DNA of 64,000 nt from Amphibalanus amphitrite (GCF_019059575.1 NW_024881618.1:620001-684000); one strand, 5' to 3'. Shown: positions 1 to 12,617, counted from the stretch's first letter. Translations and numbers: made by a program. Notes: generated from the letters alone by a model not told the origin.

Positions 1-2229
1 CCGATCCAGTCCATATGGTCTCGCAGCGTGTCGCCGTGCTGGTGGTTGATGACGCTCTGCAGACAGAGCGCAGCCTGCGCCACCAGGTCGCTGTGGTCGC
101 TCAGCGAGACGTGACGCAGCGCGCGCGCCGCCGCGCTCCGTTTGGCGCGCTCCAGACGGCGCACGTGGCCCGACACCAGATAGTTCTGCATGTAGCGGAA
201 GTTGCCGTCCAGCTGGGCTGTAGAACGTATGTCAGGGAGGTTGAGGTCAATGGTGGGCGAGAGTTGAGGAAATCACGGGTATGGCTTGGTGTGAATTGAA
301 CAGGTTGTTGTCAAATATTTGCGTTGCATGCGCGTTGTACCTACGAATCGGAAACGCAACTGGTAGTTGGAGTCGACTGGAACCTAGCACAATTCAGTGC
401 TAGGCAACAAGTGTCATTCACCAACAGAATGAAGACACTATGCCGACCGCGGGTTTGTCTATCGTCACTACATAGCATTATACACCGACATTCATAGAGA
501 GCGGATACTGTCCTTTCCTATCATGACCGTGTCTTTCTGTTTTAATAGCAGAGGTTACCGAAGCAATGGGTAAAAATAAGTTTGTTCAAAGAAGTTAAGA
601 TCAAATAAGTTTAAATAACTCAGATGCATAGACCGACGACCGTAGACACTGACATAATAGGTTGGGGCTCACTTTCAAAGGCGTCATGAAGCTGGTCGAT
701 CTGCTGAATTCCCAGTTTCAGGCACTTTATCTTCTCTCGTTTCTCCAGGTTCTGGTTGAAGGGGTAGTTCTTCCAGAAGTCGACCTGCTCCTGTTTGTCG
801 GTCGCCTCCATCATGACCTCTCGCAGCTCCTCCGACAGCTCTGAGGGGAAGGTGAGGGCAGAGGTGCGGTGATAGGGAGAGGCCTCCTCCGACAGCTCTA
901 GAGGGCACCGGAGTAATGTGAGAGTTGAACTTCTGACAGCAGCTCTGAGAGGCGGAGGCACAATATAAGGGACATAAGCTTCGACAGCTCTGAGGGACAG
1001 ACGTGCGGTATGGGAGACAAGCCTCCCACAACAGTTGAGGGCCAGAGGCCAGAGGCCGGTGATAGGGACATGTCTACTCCGACAGCTCTGAGGGCAGAGA
1101 CGCGGTTTTACGAACGGGCGGAGAGTCTCGCTAGCTTACCAGCCACGACACATGCACGGCTCCAGCCGGCCTCCACCTATCAACCCGTTTAGCCCTCTTG
1201 GCTCTTAGGGATCCACCCTCTCAGTTCTTTTTCTAGCACTCTAATGAATGAGCAATTTACGTTTATCGTTGAGAAGGGAAACAATCATTTTTTTCATTCA
1301 TATGCACTCCATGGGGTGTTTTCGAGCAGCGCGGTGTCCCGGTCCCTCCCCACGGACCTCTCTGCCCCGCCCCACGCGCGGCCGGCCGGCGTCTCACCGA
1401 ACTCTGCGCGCTCGTGGCGGCGCTGCTCGGCGCGCAGCTGCGCCTCCGCCTCTCCGATCTCGCCGTCTCGCGCGGCCACGTCCTCGTCACAGGCGCGCCG
1501 CTCGGAGCCCTCCTGACGGCGCAGGAACGCGATGGTAGCGTCCAGCTCCGAGCGCTGGCCGCCCACCTGAAGCACAGTGCGACACGAGATAATTAGGGGT
1601 GGGTGTGAGGCTGTGGGCGGTATTCCAAGACAAGACAAGACAAGGCTGTTAGGGCGGTGAATCAGTCACATCCAGTCACCCAGGCAGCAGTCAACAGAGC
1701 AAGATGGAGTCACAGGCTGATGTCAATTCTGTTCGAGAAGAGGTCATGGGTTGATGTGAGTTCTGTTAATTTTGAATGTCAGGTTATGGACACAGCGGGA
1801 TCGTAATTACCTAGGTACCTGGGTCTTAAGCTCGCGGTTTTCATCCTCCCATTCCTTGGCGTTCTCCATCAGACGAAGCTTCTTCTGCGTCCCGCAGTCC
1901 AGCCTGCCAGAGGAAATCACGTCATATGAGGCGTGGAGGAGTGACACTGTGGCAGACACTAAATTAGGCAACCTTAGACACCGTTGGCTGATGGCTGAAT
2001 AAGAACTATCTGTGGACGTTAAAGGATCTCGCTATCTGAAACATATGGCCTAAATCAGCTCAACTCAATCAGCAACGTTACAAAGTGTGCGTATGTGTGT
2101 GTGTGTGTGTGTGTAGGGGGGGGGGCTACAGAAGCAATATACTCACAGGTATTCGGCGATGGTGATTTTCGGATCTTTACTCGGCTCTTTGGCCTTCTTC
2201 TTCTTCCCCTTTCCTTTCTTCTTGCCCAT
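1..2229 (-). CDS. Coiled-coil protein with Lys-rich N-terminus (partial, 5 exons seen)
   Basis: Five exons join in phase on the minus strand: 2229 down to about 2150 (start Met, then a Lys/Gly-rich stretch beginning MGKKKGKGKKKK), 1903-1819, 1566-1398, 840-673 and 217 to beyond position 1. Donors and acceptors are GT-AG; the first donor reads CT/GTGAGT. The protein is charged and heptad-like (ENAKEWEDENRELKTQ, AFLRRQEGSERR) and so probably a coiled coil. Later exons contain EQVDFWKNYPFNQNLEKRE and a helical segment ending LRDHMDWI at the window edge. A Lys-rich start followed by coiled coil resembles ciliary proteins such as BBOF1 or CFAP157, but I found no diagnostic motif, so the family is a guess. 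The exon at 673-840 has a row of degenerate copies of its acceptor edge upstream (to about 1100). The C-terminus lies outside the window. Confidence 0.7.
837..1100 (-). repeat. Degenerate tandem copies of an exon acceptor edge
   Basis: The 3' splice site and first bases of the coiled-coil gene exon ending at 840 read, on the plus strand, CTCCGACAGCTCTGAGGG. Related blocks recur near 885, 985 and 1078, separated by similar filler (GCAGAG-TGCGGTGATAGGGA). The copies are diverged, so this is an old example of the exon-edge duplications seen elsewhere in the window. Confidence 0.7.
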
Positions 2230-3362
2230 TGCTGCTCTCTTGGTGCAAAATCAAGGAAATCCACAAAGGTCTACGCCAGTACGTGAAAGAAACATATGGA
2301 GGTGACAGGCTTGTGGCTCGTAGTGCCCTTCAACAGCATCATCATCATCATGATGTGTAGGCAGAGGATCCGTAGTTTCGCAACGAAAACAATTTGATGA
2401 AACCAGAGATGATCGCAATCACATTATCGACATAAACACTGCGGTGCAGGCACCAATTTGTAAGAACTTTAGGACGTCAGTGCATTAGTCGAAGTAAAAT
2501 TCGCAGGAAGTGTAACAACAGGGTCACAAAAGGAAGACTCGTTAGACTGAAAACGTGTCGACGCTTCATGTCCTCGATTTAGACCCCAAAAACGTGCTGA
2601 CTTTGGTAATGAGCCGCTATCGGAAACAGTGGATAAGAAATGGTCCGATACTTTGGACAGGATAAATAGCACAGTCTCAACAAATTTATTTACAGAATAT
2701 GTCATAGCTGAACAAGTTCATGTTCACGAAGATAATAAAGATGGCCCAATGCATCCGGATTACACCCAGTGACGTGTCTGATTCGACATAGGCGTCACGA
2801 ATTATGCAAAAAAAAAAAAAACACACACACACACAATTTCAATTTCAGAATAAATGAATCAGCAGAAATTAGAGAAGTTCGTAATCTCCAGAATATAAAT
2901 GGCCACACAGAAGTTCAAAACAAAATAATAACGAATGATAATGGCAGCGCCAAGCTTCAAACCGCTGTACCTTTCGCGTATAAAAATGCCACCATACATC
3001 ATTCGCGTTTACGATACGTTTAAAGACGTGCACCTTCAATGTGAGATGTCGCCGAGCTATGCCCTCACCTCATCCTGTGAAAACGTATGGGACAAACGTA
3101 CAAAAGAGCGCTAGACAACCCCCATTCCCACCCCCCCCCCCCCCCACACATCCAACATGTCTCTCAACACAACACAGCAGCGTCTTTCCAGCGCACGGCA
3201 AGTTCCTCGTCCACTGCACTTTGCGCCTTCCAGCGGTGAGCACCGCCCCTCGCTGACCATGTCCGGGCGGTAGGGATGCCGTCAAAGAAGTCCCACCCCG
3301 TCACTCCCACTGGCGTCCGTTCGCCGCGGACCCACCGTTGTGCACTCGCGCTCGCAGTCCTC
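2230..3362. other. Intergenic spacer between the coiled-coil gene and MED21
   Basis: No coding pattern seen. It holds a short GT run (about 2094-2115, in the adjoining intron), an A-run followed by a CA run near 2808-2835, and homopolymer C near 3130-3146. A candidate minus-strand poly(A) signal (TTTATT on the plus strand, near 2683) is far downstream of the MED21 stop. Confidence 0.5.
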
Positions 3363-4217
3363 TCACGGCTCGGGCCGATGCCCGGCCAGCAGCAGCTGCG
3401 TGTCCAGCTGGCTCTGCGCGATATCGTGCAGCGCCTCCTGGATCCGCTGCAGCAGCTGCTCGCCGCGGGACACCACCTCCCGCAGCCGCTGGCCGGCCGC
3501 CTCGTTCTCACGCTCGAGCAGCTCCAGTGCCGACAGCTGCCGGCAGAGGTGGCCCTGTTAGCGGTGGGCTCGGGGTCGAATATGTATGTATGTATGTATG
3601 TATGGATGTATGTATGCATGTATGTATGTATGTATTGACATCAAAAGCCTTCCACATATGGCGTGGCGATTACGGGGCGAATACAGGGCCAGCGAGGTGC
3701 CATACGGCAGCAGTCGCTCCCACTTCTTAATGCGAGGTGTTGAGTCCTCACAGGGTCGTCAGTGATAGTGGGATCTCCCTTACAGTTCGGCGGAAAAGTT
3801 GCAGTTTGGTGGAGGACTTCCCATTCACCCGTAGTTTGTAGAGCTCTGAGAGCAGAGTGACTTACCTGCAGTTCGGTGGAGGAGTCCTTACCTGCAGCTC
3901 GGTGGGGGTGGGGTCCATTTACCTGCAGCTCGGTGTGGGGAAGGGGGTTCATTTACCTGCAGCTCAGTGGAGGAGTCCTCGCTGGGTAGCGAGTCGATCA
4001 GCGTGTCAATGTCCTTGGCCTTGCGTCCGATGAGCGTGGCGAACAGCTGGGCGTAGTCCTCTGCGGGCTGCACGTGCTGCGGCGTGCGGCCGCCGGCGCG
4101 GTCGAAGCCGGGGAAGTGGCCGGGCGCCGCCTGCTGTTGCAGGATGCCCACACTGTTACAGAACAGCTCGGCCAGCTCGTTGACGGCGTCCTGCAGCTGC
4201 GTCAGCCGGTCGGCCAT
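3363..4217 (-). CDS. MED21: Mediator complex subunit 21 (SRB7 homologue), complete, 2 exons
   Basis: Exon 1 is 4217-3957 (87 codons) and exon 2 is 3536-3363 (57 codons plus TGA), giving 144 aa, the length of human MED21. The start [20 protein letters not shown] matches the conserved N-terminus almost residue for residue. It is followed by [28 protein letters not shown], and exon 2 contains [20 protein letters not shown]21 is a small helical subunit that pairs with MED7 in the Mediator middle module, bridging transcription factors and RNA polymerase II in the nucleus. The donor is CAG/GTAAAT and the acceptor GGCAG/CTGTCG, both phase 0. The intron next to exon 1 carries several tandem copies of the exon 1 donor edge (about 3780-3956). 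Confidence 0.96.
3575..3690 (-). mobile_element. LINE/SINE-like 3' end with (TATG)n tail
   Basis: A (TATG)n microsatellite at 3581-3635 abuts a stretch of about 43 bp beginning ATTGACATCAAAAGCCTTCC (3635-3679). The same stretch occurs at 45894-45937, there followed by different sequence. Read on the minus strand the order is conserved body then (CATA)n tail, the usual arrangement of a non-LTR retroposon 3' end. Only the tail is recognisable here. Confidence 0.6.
3780..3980 (-). repeat. Tandem copies of the MED21 exon 1 donor edge
   Basis: The true exon 1 end is, on the plus strand, TTACCTGCAGCTCAGTGG (donor rc at 3951-3956). The block TTACCTGCAGYTCGGTGG recurs near 3924, 3890 and 3862, with more diverged copies to about 3780. 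Each copy carries a potential GTAA donor plus about 15 nt of exon sequence. Confidence 0.85.
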
Positions 4218-4689
4218 GGCGGCGCAGCGCTGCCGGGCCGCGTCCCAGGCGCGGGGAGAGCAGAGACCCCAGCCGGTCGGTGTCAGCAGGGGTAGGCAGC
4301 TTCTGACAGTGAAACGGCGCTACCTACCAGTTTCTGAGAAAGGCCCCAATACTTGTCAGTGATTATCCACCTGTACAGTGCTAAGGAAATAGTCAAACAG
4401 TTACATTACAATACAAAAAAATGAAACGGGGTAACACAATCCAATTTATAAAAAAAAATGAAACCACGCCCAACGTAACAGAGAAACTTCCAATACAAGC
4501 TCAGAATCCCTCGAAATCCATTTTGTATCGGAGCTTTGGAGTGGAAGTCAGTTGAAGTCATGGCAACAACCCAAGAGTCAGAGTCGGGACTGTCCACTCC
4601 AAGCTGCCTTGACTCTAGAAAATGATAGAACAGTCACGGAACTGAATGCTCAGACTACTCCAGAACATGTATTCGAACCTGGGGTAGCA

Positions 4690-5120
4690 TTCACTGATGC
4701 ACGGCTAAAAATAAGATTTGCATAGAGCTGCTCGGCGTGAAGTACGTGGTGCTGGACAGGACCCCGGGGCTCGGCCCGCACTGCCGCAACCTTCGCCGCC
4801 GTGTCCGCCCCCACATCGCCCAGCTTCGACACATCACTGGCCGCAGCTGGGGCCTGGAGAAGCGGCAGCCCCGAGCTGTCGCCAACGGCCACGTCAGATA
4901 GGCCATCGAACACACAACGGCCGCCTGGCTGCCAGCGACGGCCAGGACTGACATGGAGGTGCTGGGGCGTGAGATGCGCGCCGCAGTTCGTCACCAACTG
5001 CATCGGATCGGTCCCCCCACCGTGGGGTCACGGCCGAGGCAGACATGGTACCAGTTGCGGCTTGCCGCACGGCGCTGGAAGCGCAGATGCTAATCAAGGT
5101 CGCAGCTCCGCCCACTGAGG
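4690..5120 (+). mobile_element. Decayed non-LTR retrotransposon fragment (RT C-terminal region)
   Basis: A plus-strand reading contains ELLGVKYVVLDRTPGLGPHC, then LRRRVRPHIAQLRHITGRSWG, matching the layout after the RT core in Jockey-like LINEs (LGV-x-LDR-x-L-x-x-x-H ... R-x-x-x-L-x-x-L-x-G-x-x-WG). A stop interrupts it near 4897. Another short stretch (MEVLGREMRAAVRHQLHRIG) follows in the same frame to about 5095. No EN or RT core is left. It is a 5'- and 3'-truncated fossil. Confidence 0.55.
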
Positions 5121-5199
5121 ACCTTCTGCACTAGCTGGCAAATGCAGACCTAGCGCGGCACCTCAATTCATAGAAATTGGCTTAACCTTGGCCCGCATT

Positions 5200-6060
5200 G
5201 GTGTTTTGCCAGCCTCGAACGTATGGGGGGGGGGGGGGGTCCGTCGTCCGTTGGACCCCTCTCGCCGTTTGGCTCCTGATCGAGCTAGAGCTTTGCGAAA
5301 AAAGCGTGTTGCCCGTGACGAAAGGAAGCCGATGATACCCAATTTTAAGGTTCTAGGTCATTGGTTGACCAGGTTAGGTCAATGACCCGGCCAAAAGTCG
5401 GGAAAATCGGGACCTGTTAGAGCATCGTAAAGTGCGGCTGCTATAGGGGTTTTCGGGGTGCTGATAACGAATATCATGTTAGTTTTGATCACAGATGATG
5501 TCTTCATGCATTTAGGCCAGGTCAGGTCAACTATCGAGCATTCGTAGTACGTCGCGTATTCGTAGTACCTACGTGCCAACCGCCTCTGACAGCTTCGTGT
5601 CACATTACGAAGGCACCAAACTTCTTCGTAAATGTTCAAATGGTTGCTAAATTCAAATTCAGCTAAAAAAAACTAGCCTAGAAACATGTACAACTCGAAA
5701 AAGTGAACCGAGGTCATCAAAGGTCAATGACCTGATCCGAGCTCCAAATGACCTTGAGGCTTGACACCAACCCTTATGCATGGGACCAACATCATAACAC
5801 ATGTTTGAACGCTTGAAACCACGAAAAGACTGCAAACGCGCAGCTAATGTGAGCCGACACGCCGAATGGCGATGCCGGCCAAACATGGTCTAAAAAAGTA
5901 CCTAGGTCACAACTCACAGGTCAAAGGTCATAAATTGGGCCAGGGTCATGAAATTTTCAGGGTAGGTGTAAAATTGATTAATGCGAGGGCACTGAAAGTT
6001 TTGTGGCAATCGGCAGCTTTTAACATGAGTCCGCCATCAGAGGTCAAGGTTCACGTTTAG
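5200..6060. repeat. AGGTCA-rich interspersed repeat, copy A
   Basis: The stretch begins with a G-run (5223-5240) followed by CTCTCGCCGTTTGGCTCCTGAT and a body with many AGGTCA/TGACCT hexamers (near 5355, 5380, 5520, 5712, 5722, 5750, 5905, 5920). The same order (CTCGCCGTTTCGCC, GAGCTAGAGC, GAAAAAAAGCTTGTG, CCCGATTTTAAGGT, TAGGTCA) recurs at 46160-46300, so it is a repeat family rather than a single regulatory region. No coding capacity is visible. Confidence 0.65.
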
Positions 6061-6082
6061 AGGATACCTATGTAGTGGCTAG

Positions 6083-6132
6083 AACACTAATGGTCACCAT
6101 TAGTGTTAGTAACACCATTAAATGGTGTTACT
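6083..6132. repeat. Two back-to-back perfect palindromes
   Basis: 6083-6107 has 11-bp arms (AACACTAATGG / CCATTAGTGTT) around TCA. 6108-6132 has 12-bp arms (AGTAACACCATT / AATGGTGTTACT) around a single A. The two hairpins are directly adjacent and share the ACCATTA core. Confidence 0.9.
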
Positions 6133-9100
6133 TCAATTCAGAGTACATTCACAGACTCAATCGAAACCAGAGCACGCAAATTGAAATAAAATGTAAAAAC
6201 AAGAACCCACCCCCAAAGCAAGGCGTCAGTATCATACTATCAGTAACAGTAAAGTTGGTCGAAAGTCAAAGTTGCATAGGTATTTACCTACCTACAACCT
6301 CAACCTGATACAAGCTAGGAAACTCTTAGAACCAAGATTCCTATCTCAACCTGATTTCCCGCCCGACTTTTACACACTTATATATCTTGATCTCGAACCA
6401 ATCGAACCAAAAAGCCTACTTAATCCCATAACATTTGATCAGTGGGGCCCTTTTATGGGCTCTCTCTATCGTCTGGAGGTTTCGAAAGATGCTCTCCAGA
6501 GATGGCGCTAGTAAATTTGGCTGACATGACGTCATGCTAAAAAGTGATGGGTTTTGTGAGAGCAAATGTAATAATAGTTGAAAATTTTGTACTTTTGCTT
6601 AATTAAGAAAAAATAAATATACAATTGTTCAAAACAGCGTTTTCCTCATTCATCCTTCATTGTTTTAAGAGGAATATAGACAGTTTAAATATTTTTTCTT
6701 GACCGCAATTCGCACACGCACTAAATTAAAAGCTGGAGTTTTGTGCGTTCGTAGATCGTGATTTGAGAAAATAAGTTGACAATAATCCTTTGCACTTTTG
6801 CTTTACAATCATTTTTCAATGCAGATAAATGCATTAATTATTCGAAAATAGGCATATCTTTGAAATATTATGATTTTCCACAAGCAACTTTTCCCAAAAA
6901 CTTGAACTACTTACAACTGACGAACGCATCCAATAATCTAGATGTCTTAGGATGAGTTCGTCATTTTTTTCCAAGGAAATACGATACAGTTCAAGCTACT
7001 TTACCGATTTATTAGGGTACTTTTGCCAATGAATTAATAAATAAATGACAACAATCAATCTCATCATCAACCATACTCGGAAAAATTTTCTTCGCATAAG
7101 CGCGAACACATCCGCGCTTTCATGAAAAGTCACGCCCGTAGATGTCAGGACTGCTGCTTTATGTTTCGCAAGGTGGCGCAGCGCGCAGGGTACCGACTAC
7201 CGAGGCTGAGGTCTCCAGACTCTCCACCACGATTTAACTTGGAAATGGCCGATGGGGAAGGTCTCACCCAAAAACGGACGCCCTTTTACACAACTGCATA
7301 AAGAGAATGAATTATTGGCATAGCTGACCACACGTCCCCTCCCCCTCTCCGCCCCAGCTCAATAGGAAATATCGCCTATTTTCCTTAGTCAGTTATATTC
7401 TGACTAATTTCTCACTCTTCCCAGTAAACCTTAACATGCATGATGCAGATGTCCACTGCGTAAGTCGTGTGCTTCCGTAAGTGTGCCAACTATATAGTGT
7501 TGCCTACACTCTACAGTGCCTACTGCTTCCCCATTGTCGTTATAATTGGTGATTCTCAGGTCAAAAGTTACACAGTGGTCTCAGAGAACAATCGTTTCAA
7601 CAAATTAACGATTCAAACCGTTGCATTCTACTGATATTCCGGTCAGTTCTGCTACTAAACGATTCCGGCAAAACACTCTTTAGGTTATGTATTAGCGAAC
7701 CACCACACAAAATTCGCCCAATCAATGGTCAGTTATTACTGCTGGGCTGAACCGTCATACGCTATATAGCCTATTGCAGTCAACATTTTCAGAACGATAC
7801 TGACTGACGAAACACAACGTATTCGCGGATTCGCACATACGTTGGCACCCAGGTGGCCTGTCAGCAGCCGCACAAATCCGCACAGCGCAGCCGGGATTTG
7901 ACATTGAGATGGTACACCGTAAAGCATGCCTTTCCACACAGGCACAAGCACAGGGACACAAATTCTCAAAATCCAAACTTATTCCAATACTGGTCAATTA
8001 CGAATAGGCATAAAGTTTTGAGGTTTTCTCATGTTCATTCTTCTTTCAACACACGCGGCAGGCTGCAGCAGCTGCAGAACATCTCACAGAGCTGCGCTGG
8101 ATGCAGTCATGAGCTGGGACACGGTCTGTGACCAATGACCGATCGGGGGTGCCAGCCTCCTCCCGGCACGCGATGCACTGGCCGCCGCGCAGTCGATGTC
8201 GGGGCACCGCCGGCATTCGCCGACAGGGTTCCATCCGATTCGGTGTATTGGTGGCAGCCCGAACAGTGACCCACGCGAAGCTGGTGGACGTCGATGGCCG
8301 ATGAGCGATGCCCTTCCGCGACCGGCGGTGGCAGTCGGTCCCACATCAAGAACAGATACCAGTCATGCGGTCAGTCGGCGACGGCGCTGTCGCGAGCCGA
8401 TCTGATGGTCGCGCGGTGGGCGTTGCCGACGTCCACCGGGACCGTCGACTGGGGGAGCGCGGCCGCCTCTTGGCCGCCGCCTCTGGTCGGCGAGCTCGTT
8501 GCGCTGTGGGACGGCATCCACTGCAAGTCGTTCACTGTGAAGCGGTCGTTTGACCGGACCTGGCAGGCGGGGAAAGGGGGCCTCAGATGAAGTAAAACCA
8601 TCCCTCAGGCCAGCTTGAACTGGCTCTCCACCTCACCATGTTAGATAAGCAGACACCCTCGTGATCATCGCAGCGATGATTGCCAATTGGTGTGTCATTA
8701 TGGGAGAGGATGCCAGCCTCCTTTGCAAGATAGTCTGCCTTTAATATAGTGCAGCCCGACCCATTGCCTGTGGCGCAGACTGGGCTTGATAATGCAGTGC
8801 AGGACACACCAAACGTAAGCGGCCATCTGTACCCCCTGTGCAGTAGGGCTGACTCAAGAGCCCAGAGTTGCCCTCCCCCCACCATTCTGTGCACGTGATA
8901 ACTGGATGGGACATGCCATGGTCAGCATCTGTTCAAAAGCTGCCCTAAGCATGTAAAGCTCCACTGGCATGCTCAAGCATGGTCACAGTCAGTTCTCACT
9001 TCTCAGTTGAACCTCCAATGGAAACCCATCACAAAGTAGAGATCAGGGCACCTCTCACACTGCAGCACACTCAACGACTGAGGCACCATCTCATCACTTG

Positions 9101-11092
9101 CAGGTGGTTCTTGCCAGGAGCAATGCCAGCCACGCACATCAGGTGATAACAGCAGTGTACAACTGCAATCTACAAGCAGCCATGTTCTTTCTGGTTTTCT
9201 CCTGTTGAGATCCACTGCCATGCATGAACTTGATGGGCTTTTGTTGCGCTCCTCCCATGTGCAGACAAGTTTCTGCTGAAACAAAGCAAAGCAAATGTGA
9301 TTAATAATGGCCCTGTTTCACCATCCAGACACTGTGTGCACTGGTAGCTACGGCATACCATAGCATCACTCAAATGACGTTGCATGTGATCTCTTAGTTT
9401 ATGATCAATCACGTTTGGAACAGAGTGAGAGGTTCTGAAAAACCGTACCAAGAACAGAGGTTTGAGTTCAAATACTGCTAGCATGCTGCTGGTGCTGGTA
9501 CCGCAGCGTGCAGCGTTCTGGGATGCTGTCATAGCTTAGCGTCACAGTGAAGTTTGTTGACACTGCCATGGAAACCCAATTGCAATGCTCTGACACACGC
9601 AGCGCACTGCAGTGCTCAAGTGCGTGCTCTGCCGTGAAACACCACCCATGAACGTTGGTTGCATGACCAGGATGGAGCAGTGTGGCAGACAGTGATTTTA
9701 ATCTTAATTGCACTTCCTAGAGATTAAAATGTTGTTGGTGAAATTGCTATTCATTATTCCTATTACCATTGTCTAAATTTCACATTTCAAGACAGCATCA
9801 GCATTGACATGTTATATAAAATAAGGTTTAGACTTCAGGTGCTTCAGGTGGTCCCGGGTTCAGCTATTAAGTAAAACAAGGGCAAAAAATTGTCAAAATT
9901 AAAAAAAAAAATACCTGCCTTCATCAACACCTCATCTAATCTAACCTCATCCTCATCTAACAAGGCCCTAAAAGCAAAAACCGTTTGAATAACAATGTAA
10001 TATTTTGCAACCGCTGCACCATTACTGTCACGTACGCCACAGTGTATATAAATAACGTACGCTATCCCTAGATTGGTTGCTGGTAAGTAGTGGTTGTCGT
10101 CATCAACTCGTCATGCAGCAGCTGATTGGGATGGGCGGGGCCTATTTTTATCCAGGCGATAGAGAGAGCCCTTTTATGCTTATTAATTATGCATACTCTG
10201 TTTTTAAGGTTTATATAGCCTTGCTCTGTTCGACTTCTCCGCTATCGAGCGAGAGTTGGCTGATGAAGTGCTCGTTGCCTAGCAATTAGCGATTTAATTT
10301 TCCAGTTGCCTGGGAACGGCTGCCTGCCGATAATAAAATTTGTGCTATTGAACATATATCTTAATTCGTTTTGGAGGCAGTTATTGCGCATATTTTCTCA
10401 TTTATTATCAATAAATTTATTTGATGACGTCAATAAGATAGGCCAATCATTTTGTAGTTTGATGTAATTAATGAAATGAAAACCAATTGGTATCGCAGAT
10501 TGGCTTTGATTCTATGACGTAGGTAATCACCTTCAAATAGGTGATAAGTGTTACAAGGCCGGGCATGTGGAAAAGATCTGTGAGGGGAGATGAAGATTGG
10601 ATTGGATGTAGAGTGGATGGGGTGTAGTGGTCTATTTATCCACAATTTTCCATATTCGTGAATTAGATTGCTAGATCCTGTTTATTCTGCGAATTCGTAA
10701 GTTTTGATTGAATTTTGAGTAACGTGACTAATTGCACCTTTGACGGCTCAAGCTGGTCATACAAATGATGCGTTTTATTTTGGCTGATGAAATTTGAGGG
10801 ACAGGTAAATCATAGGTACATGATGCCTGCTACTACAGTAACCGTGGTTCCTCATGCTGCTTTCATTGCTGCAATATGCTTTTATCAGCTTACTGACTTT
10901 GGGTTAAGTTGTTTCATAAATATTTAACTTCTAGCCTATTGGTAGGTAAGTTGCGTAAAATGGGGCTACCACTATGATTTAAAATTTTGGGTTGTAACCC
11001 TTTGATGTTTGAAGATGCCCAGATGAAGTTTTAACCAAATACTATTGTCAATAGACTTAAAAGTTAAAATGAAGGCATGTATTGATTGTTGT
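6133..11092. other. Long stretch with no recognisable gene
   Basis: 6133-8040 and 9720-11092 are AT-rich. 8040-8600 is a GC-rich island with overlapping short open frames on both strands and no motif I recognise. 8600-9720 has short minus-strand frames without recognisable domains. It may include distal WARS regulatory sequence or untranslated exons, but nothing in the sequence shows this. Confidence 0.4.
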
Positions 11093-11096
11093 ATCT

Positions 11097-12617
11097 CAGT
11101 AGGCGGAACTATGGTCATGAGTACCCAAATATAGGAACGTTCCCATTTTTGGGAACGGAGTTCCCAAATATGGGAACGGGCGTTCCCATTTATGAGAACG
11201 GAAGGCAATTTTTCGGCCGTTCGCCCACTAAAACTCAAAAGTGCATCACGTCTCAAAAAAGTGCACGCTGATTTAAGTATCTACTAAATCTCCATAAAGT
11301 TATCTTTAATCTGACCGTGGAACAAGGAAATTGACCGTGGAATGATATTTTTAATGATTTTTTAAAAATGACAGAATGGTGGAAATATGGGTTATACGAC
11401 ATTTAACATGCAATTTTAAGGAAAATGAAGCATTTTTTACATTTTGAGGTCAAGTATAATAATTTTCGCCTGGTTATGAAGTTTCATTCTAGCGACACCA
11501 GATGCTGACATATGCAAGCGAACACGCGGACAGTCCCGAGGTAATATTGTTGACTTTTGGTGTCGGGGCGATTGACCGCGTGAAACGTCAGTGATTTTAC
11601 CGAACTACTGTTGTAAACTCAGTTTCAGTGGTTTAAAATCATTCAGCTGTATTTTATCAGCCCTGAAAGACATATTTTATTTGGATGCTAGCTGTTTAGC
11701 GTTGTTTTATAAGCAGCGTCATGAGCGTGGTTTTTGTCTTCGGCGTTTCTAAGCATGATCGTTTGGGGGGAATTTCTCTGATATAGGTCGCTCTGTGTGG
11801 CTTAATTATAATTTTTATGCTGATTTCGATCATTCCTCGTGCCCATCCTACCAGGCCTTTTGCCACTTACACTCATTAAGAAAGGAAAAAACTAGATTTT
11901 CATTGGGACTAGGTGTTTTGAGGGTGTAACATATTCAGCGTTCCCATTTTTGGATACTTCTTGTGCTCGTCAACTCTCGGTGATTAGCAGACAGGTGCTT
12001 GACATGTCTCCACCCTCGGCGCGGACGGTGGATATAGGTATGGAAGACCTTGTTGAACATCGCTGAGCGTTGTGGATTACGTAATCCTGCAGAGGGGGGC
12101 GTGCCCGCTGCGAGATCGACGGGAATAAAAGCGCAGAAGACCGGGCGAAACATGCAACGGTCTTGCCGGAAAGGTCATCTGATGATTGTTGCGTTAACAA
12201 TAATTTGCGGCGTTGGACGTGATGCTTGTTAATGAAAAGAGCCCCTGAAAGGCGTCGGTGAAATCGTTCCCAATTTTGGGTACGCCGTTCCCATAATAAG
12301 GAACGCTTGCAGCGCCAGTGTACGAGAGCGTTCCCAAATTTGGGCTCGCGGCCCGGGTGATGGACTGCTTTAGAAATAGGGGAACGATTTGAAACTACGA
12401 TGGGCCTTACAATATCAAACTCTTTCCCAACAATATTGAGACAACTATCAGGCGGTTCACGATCGTTTTATATTTTTTGGACGTCATTTAACGGTTCTTT
12501 TTCTTGTTTTAAATAATGCCTACATGGCGTTCCCATATTTGGGTTTATCGTTCCCAATTATGGGAACGAAAATGCGTTCCCGAAAATGGGTACGCTTGAC
12601 CATAGTTCCGCCTACTG
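11097..12617. mobile_element. 1.5-kb inverted-repeat DNA transposon packed with CArG-like palindromes
   Basis: The left end (11097) reads CAGTAGGCGGAACTATGGTCA. The right end is its exact reverse complement (12597-12617), about 21 bp. Direct copies of ATCT flank it (11093-11096 and 12618-12621), a 4-bp target duplication. Both subterminal regions, and points in between, carry palindromes of the form CGTTCCC-W5-6-GGGAACG. Seven contain an exact CC(A/T)6GG, starting at 11143, 11164, 11944, 12270, 12334, 12533 and 12554. No transposase frame is visible, so this is a non-autonomous copy. The superfamily is not clear from TIR plus 4-bp TSD alone. It ends about 260 bp before the WARS start codon. 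Confidence 0.9.

Noticed and set aside
8040-8600. GC-rich patch with overlapping frames on both strands
   Set aside because: No splice-consistent exon, domain or homologous motif could be recognised; kept only as unannotated sequence.
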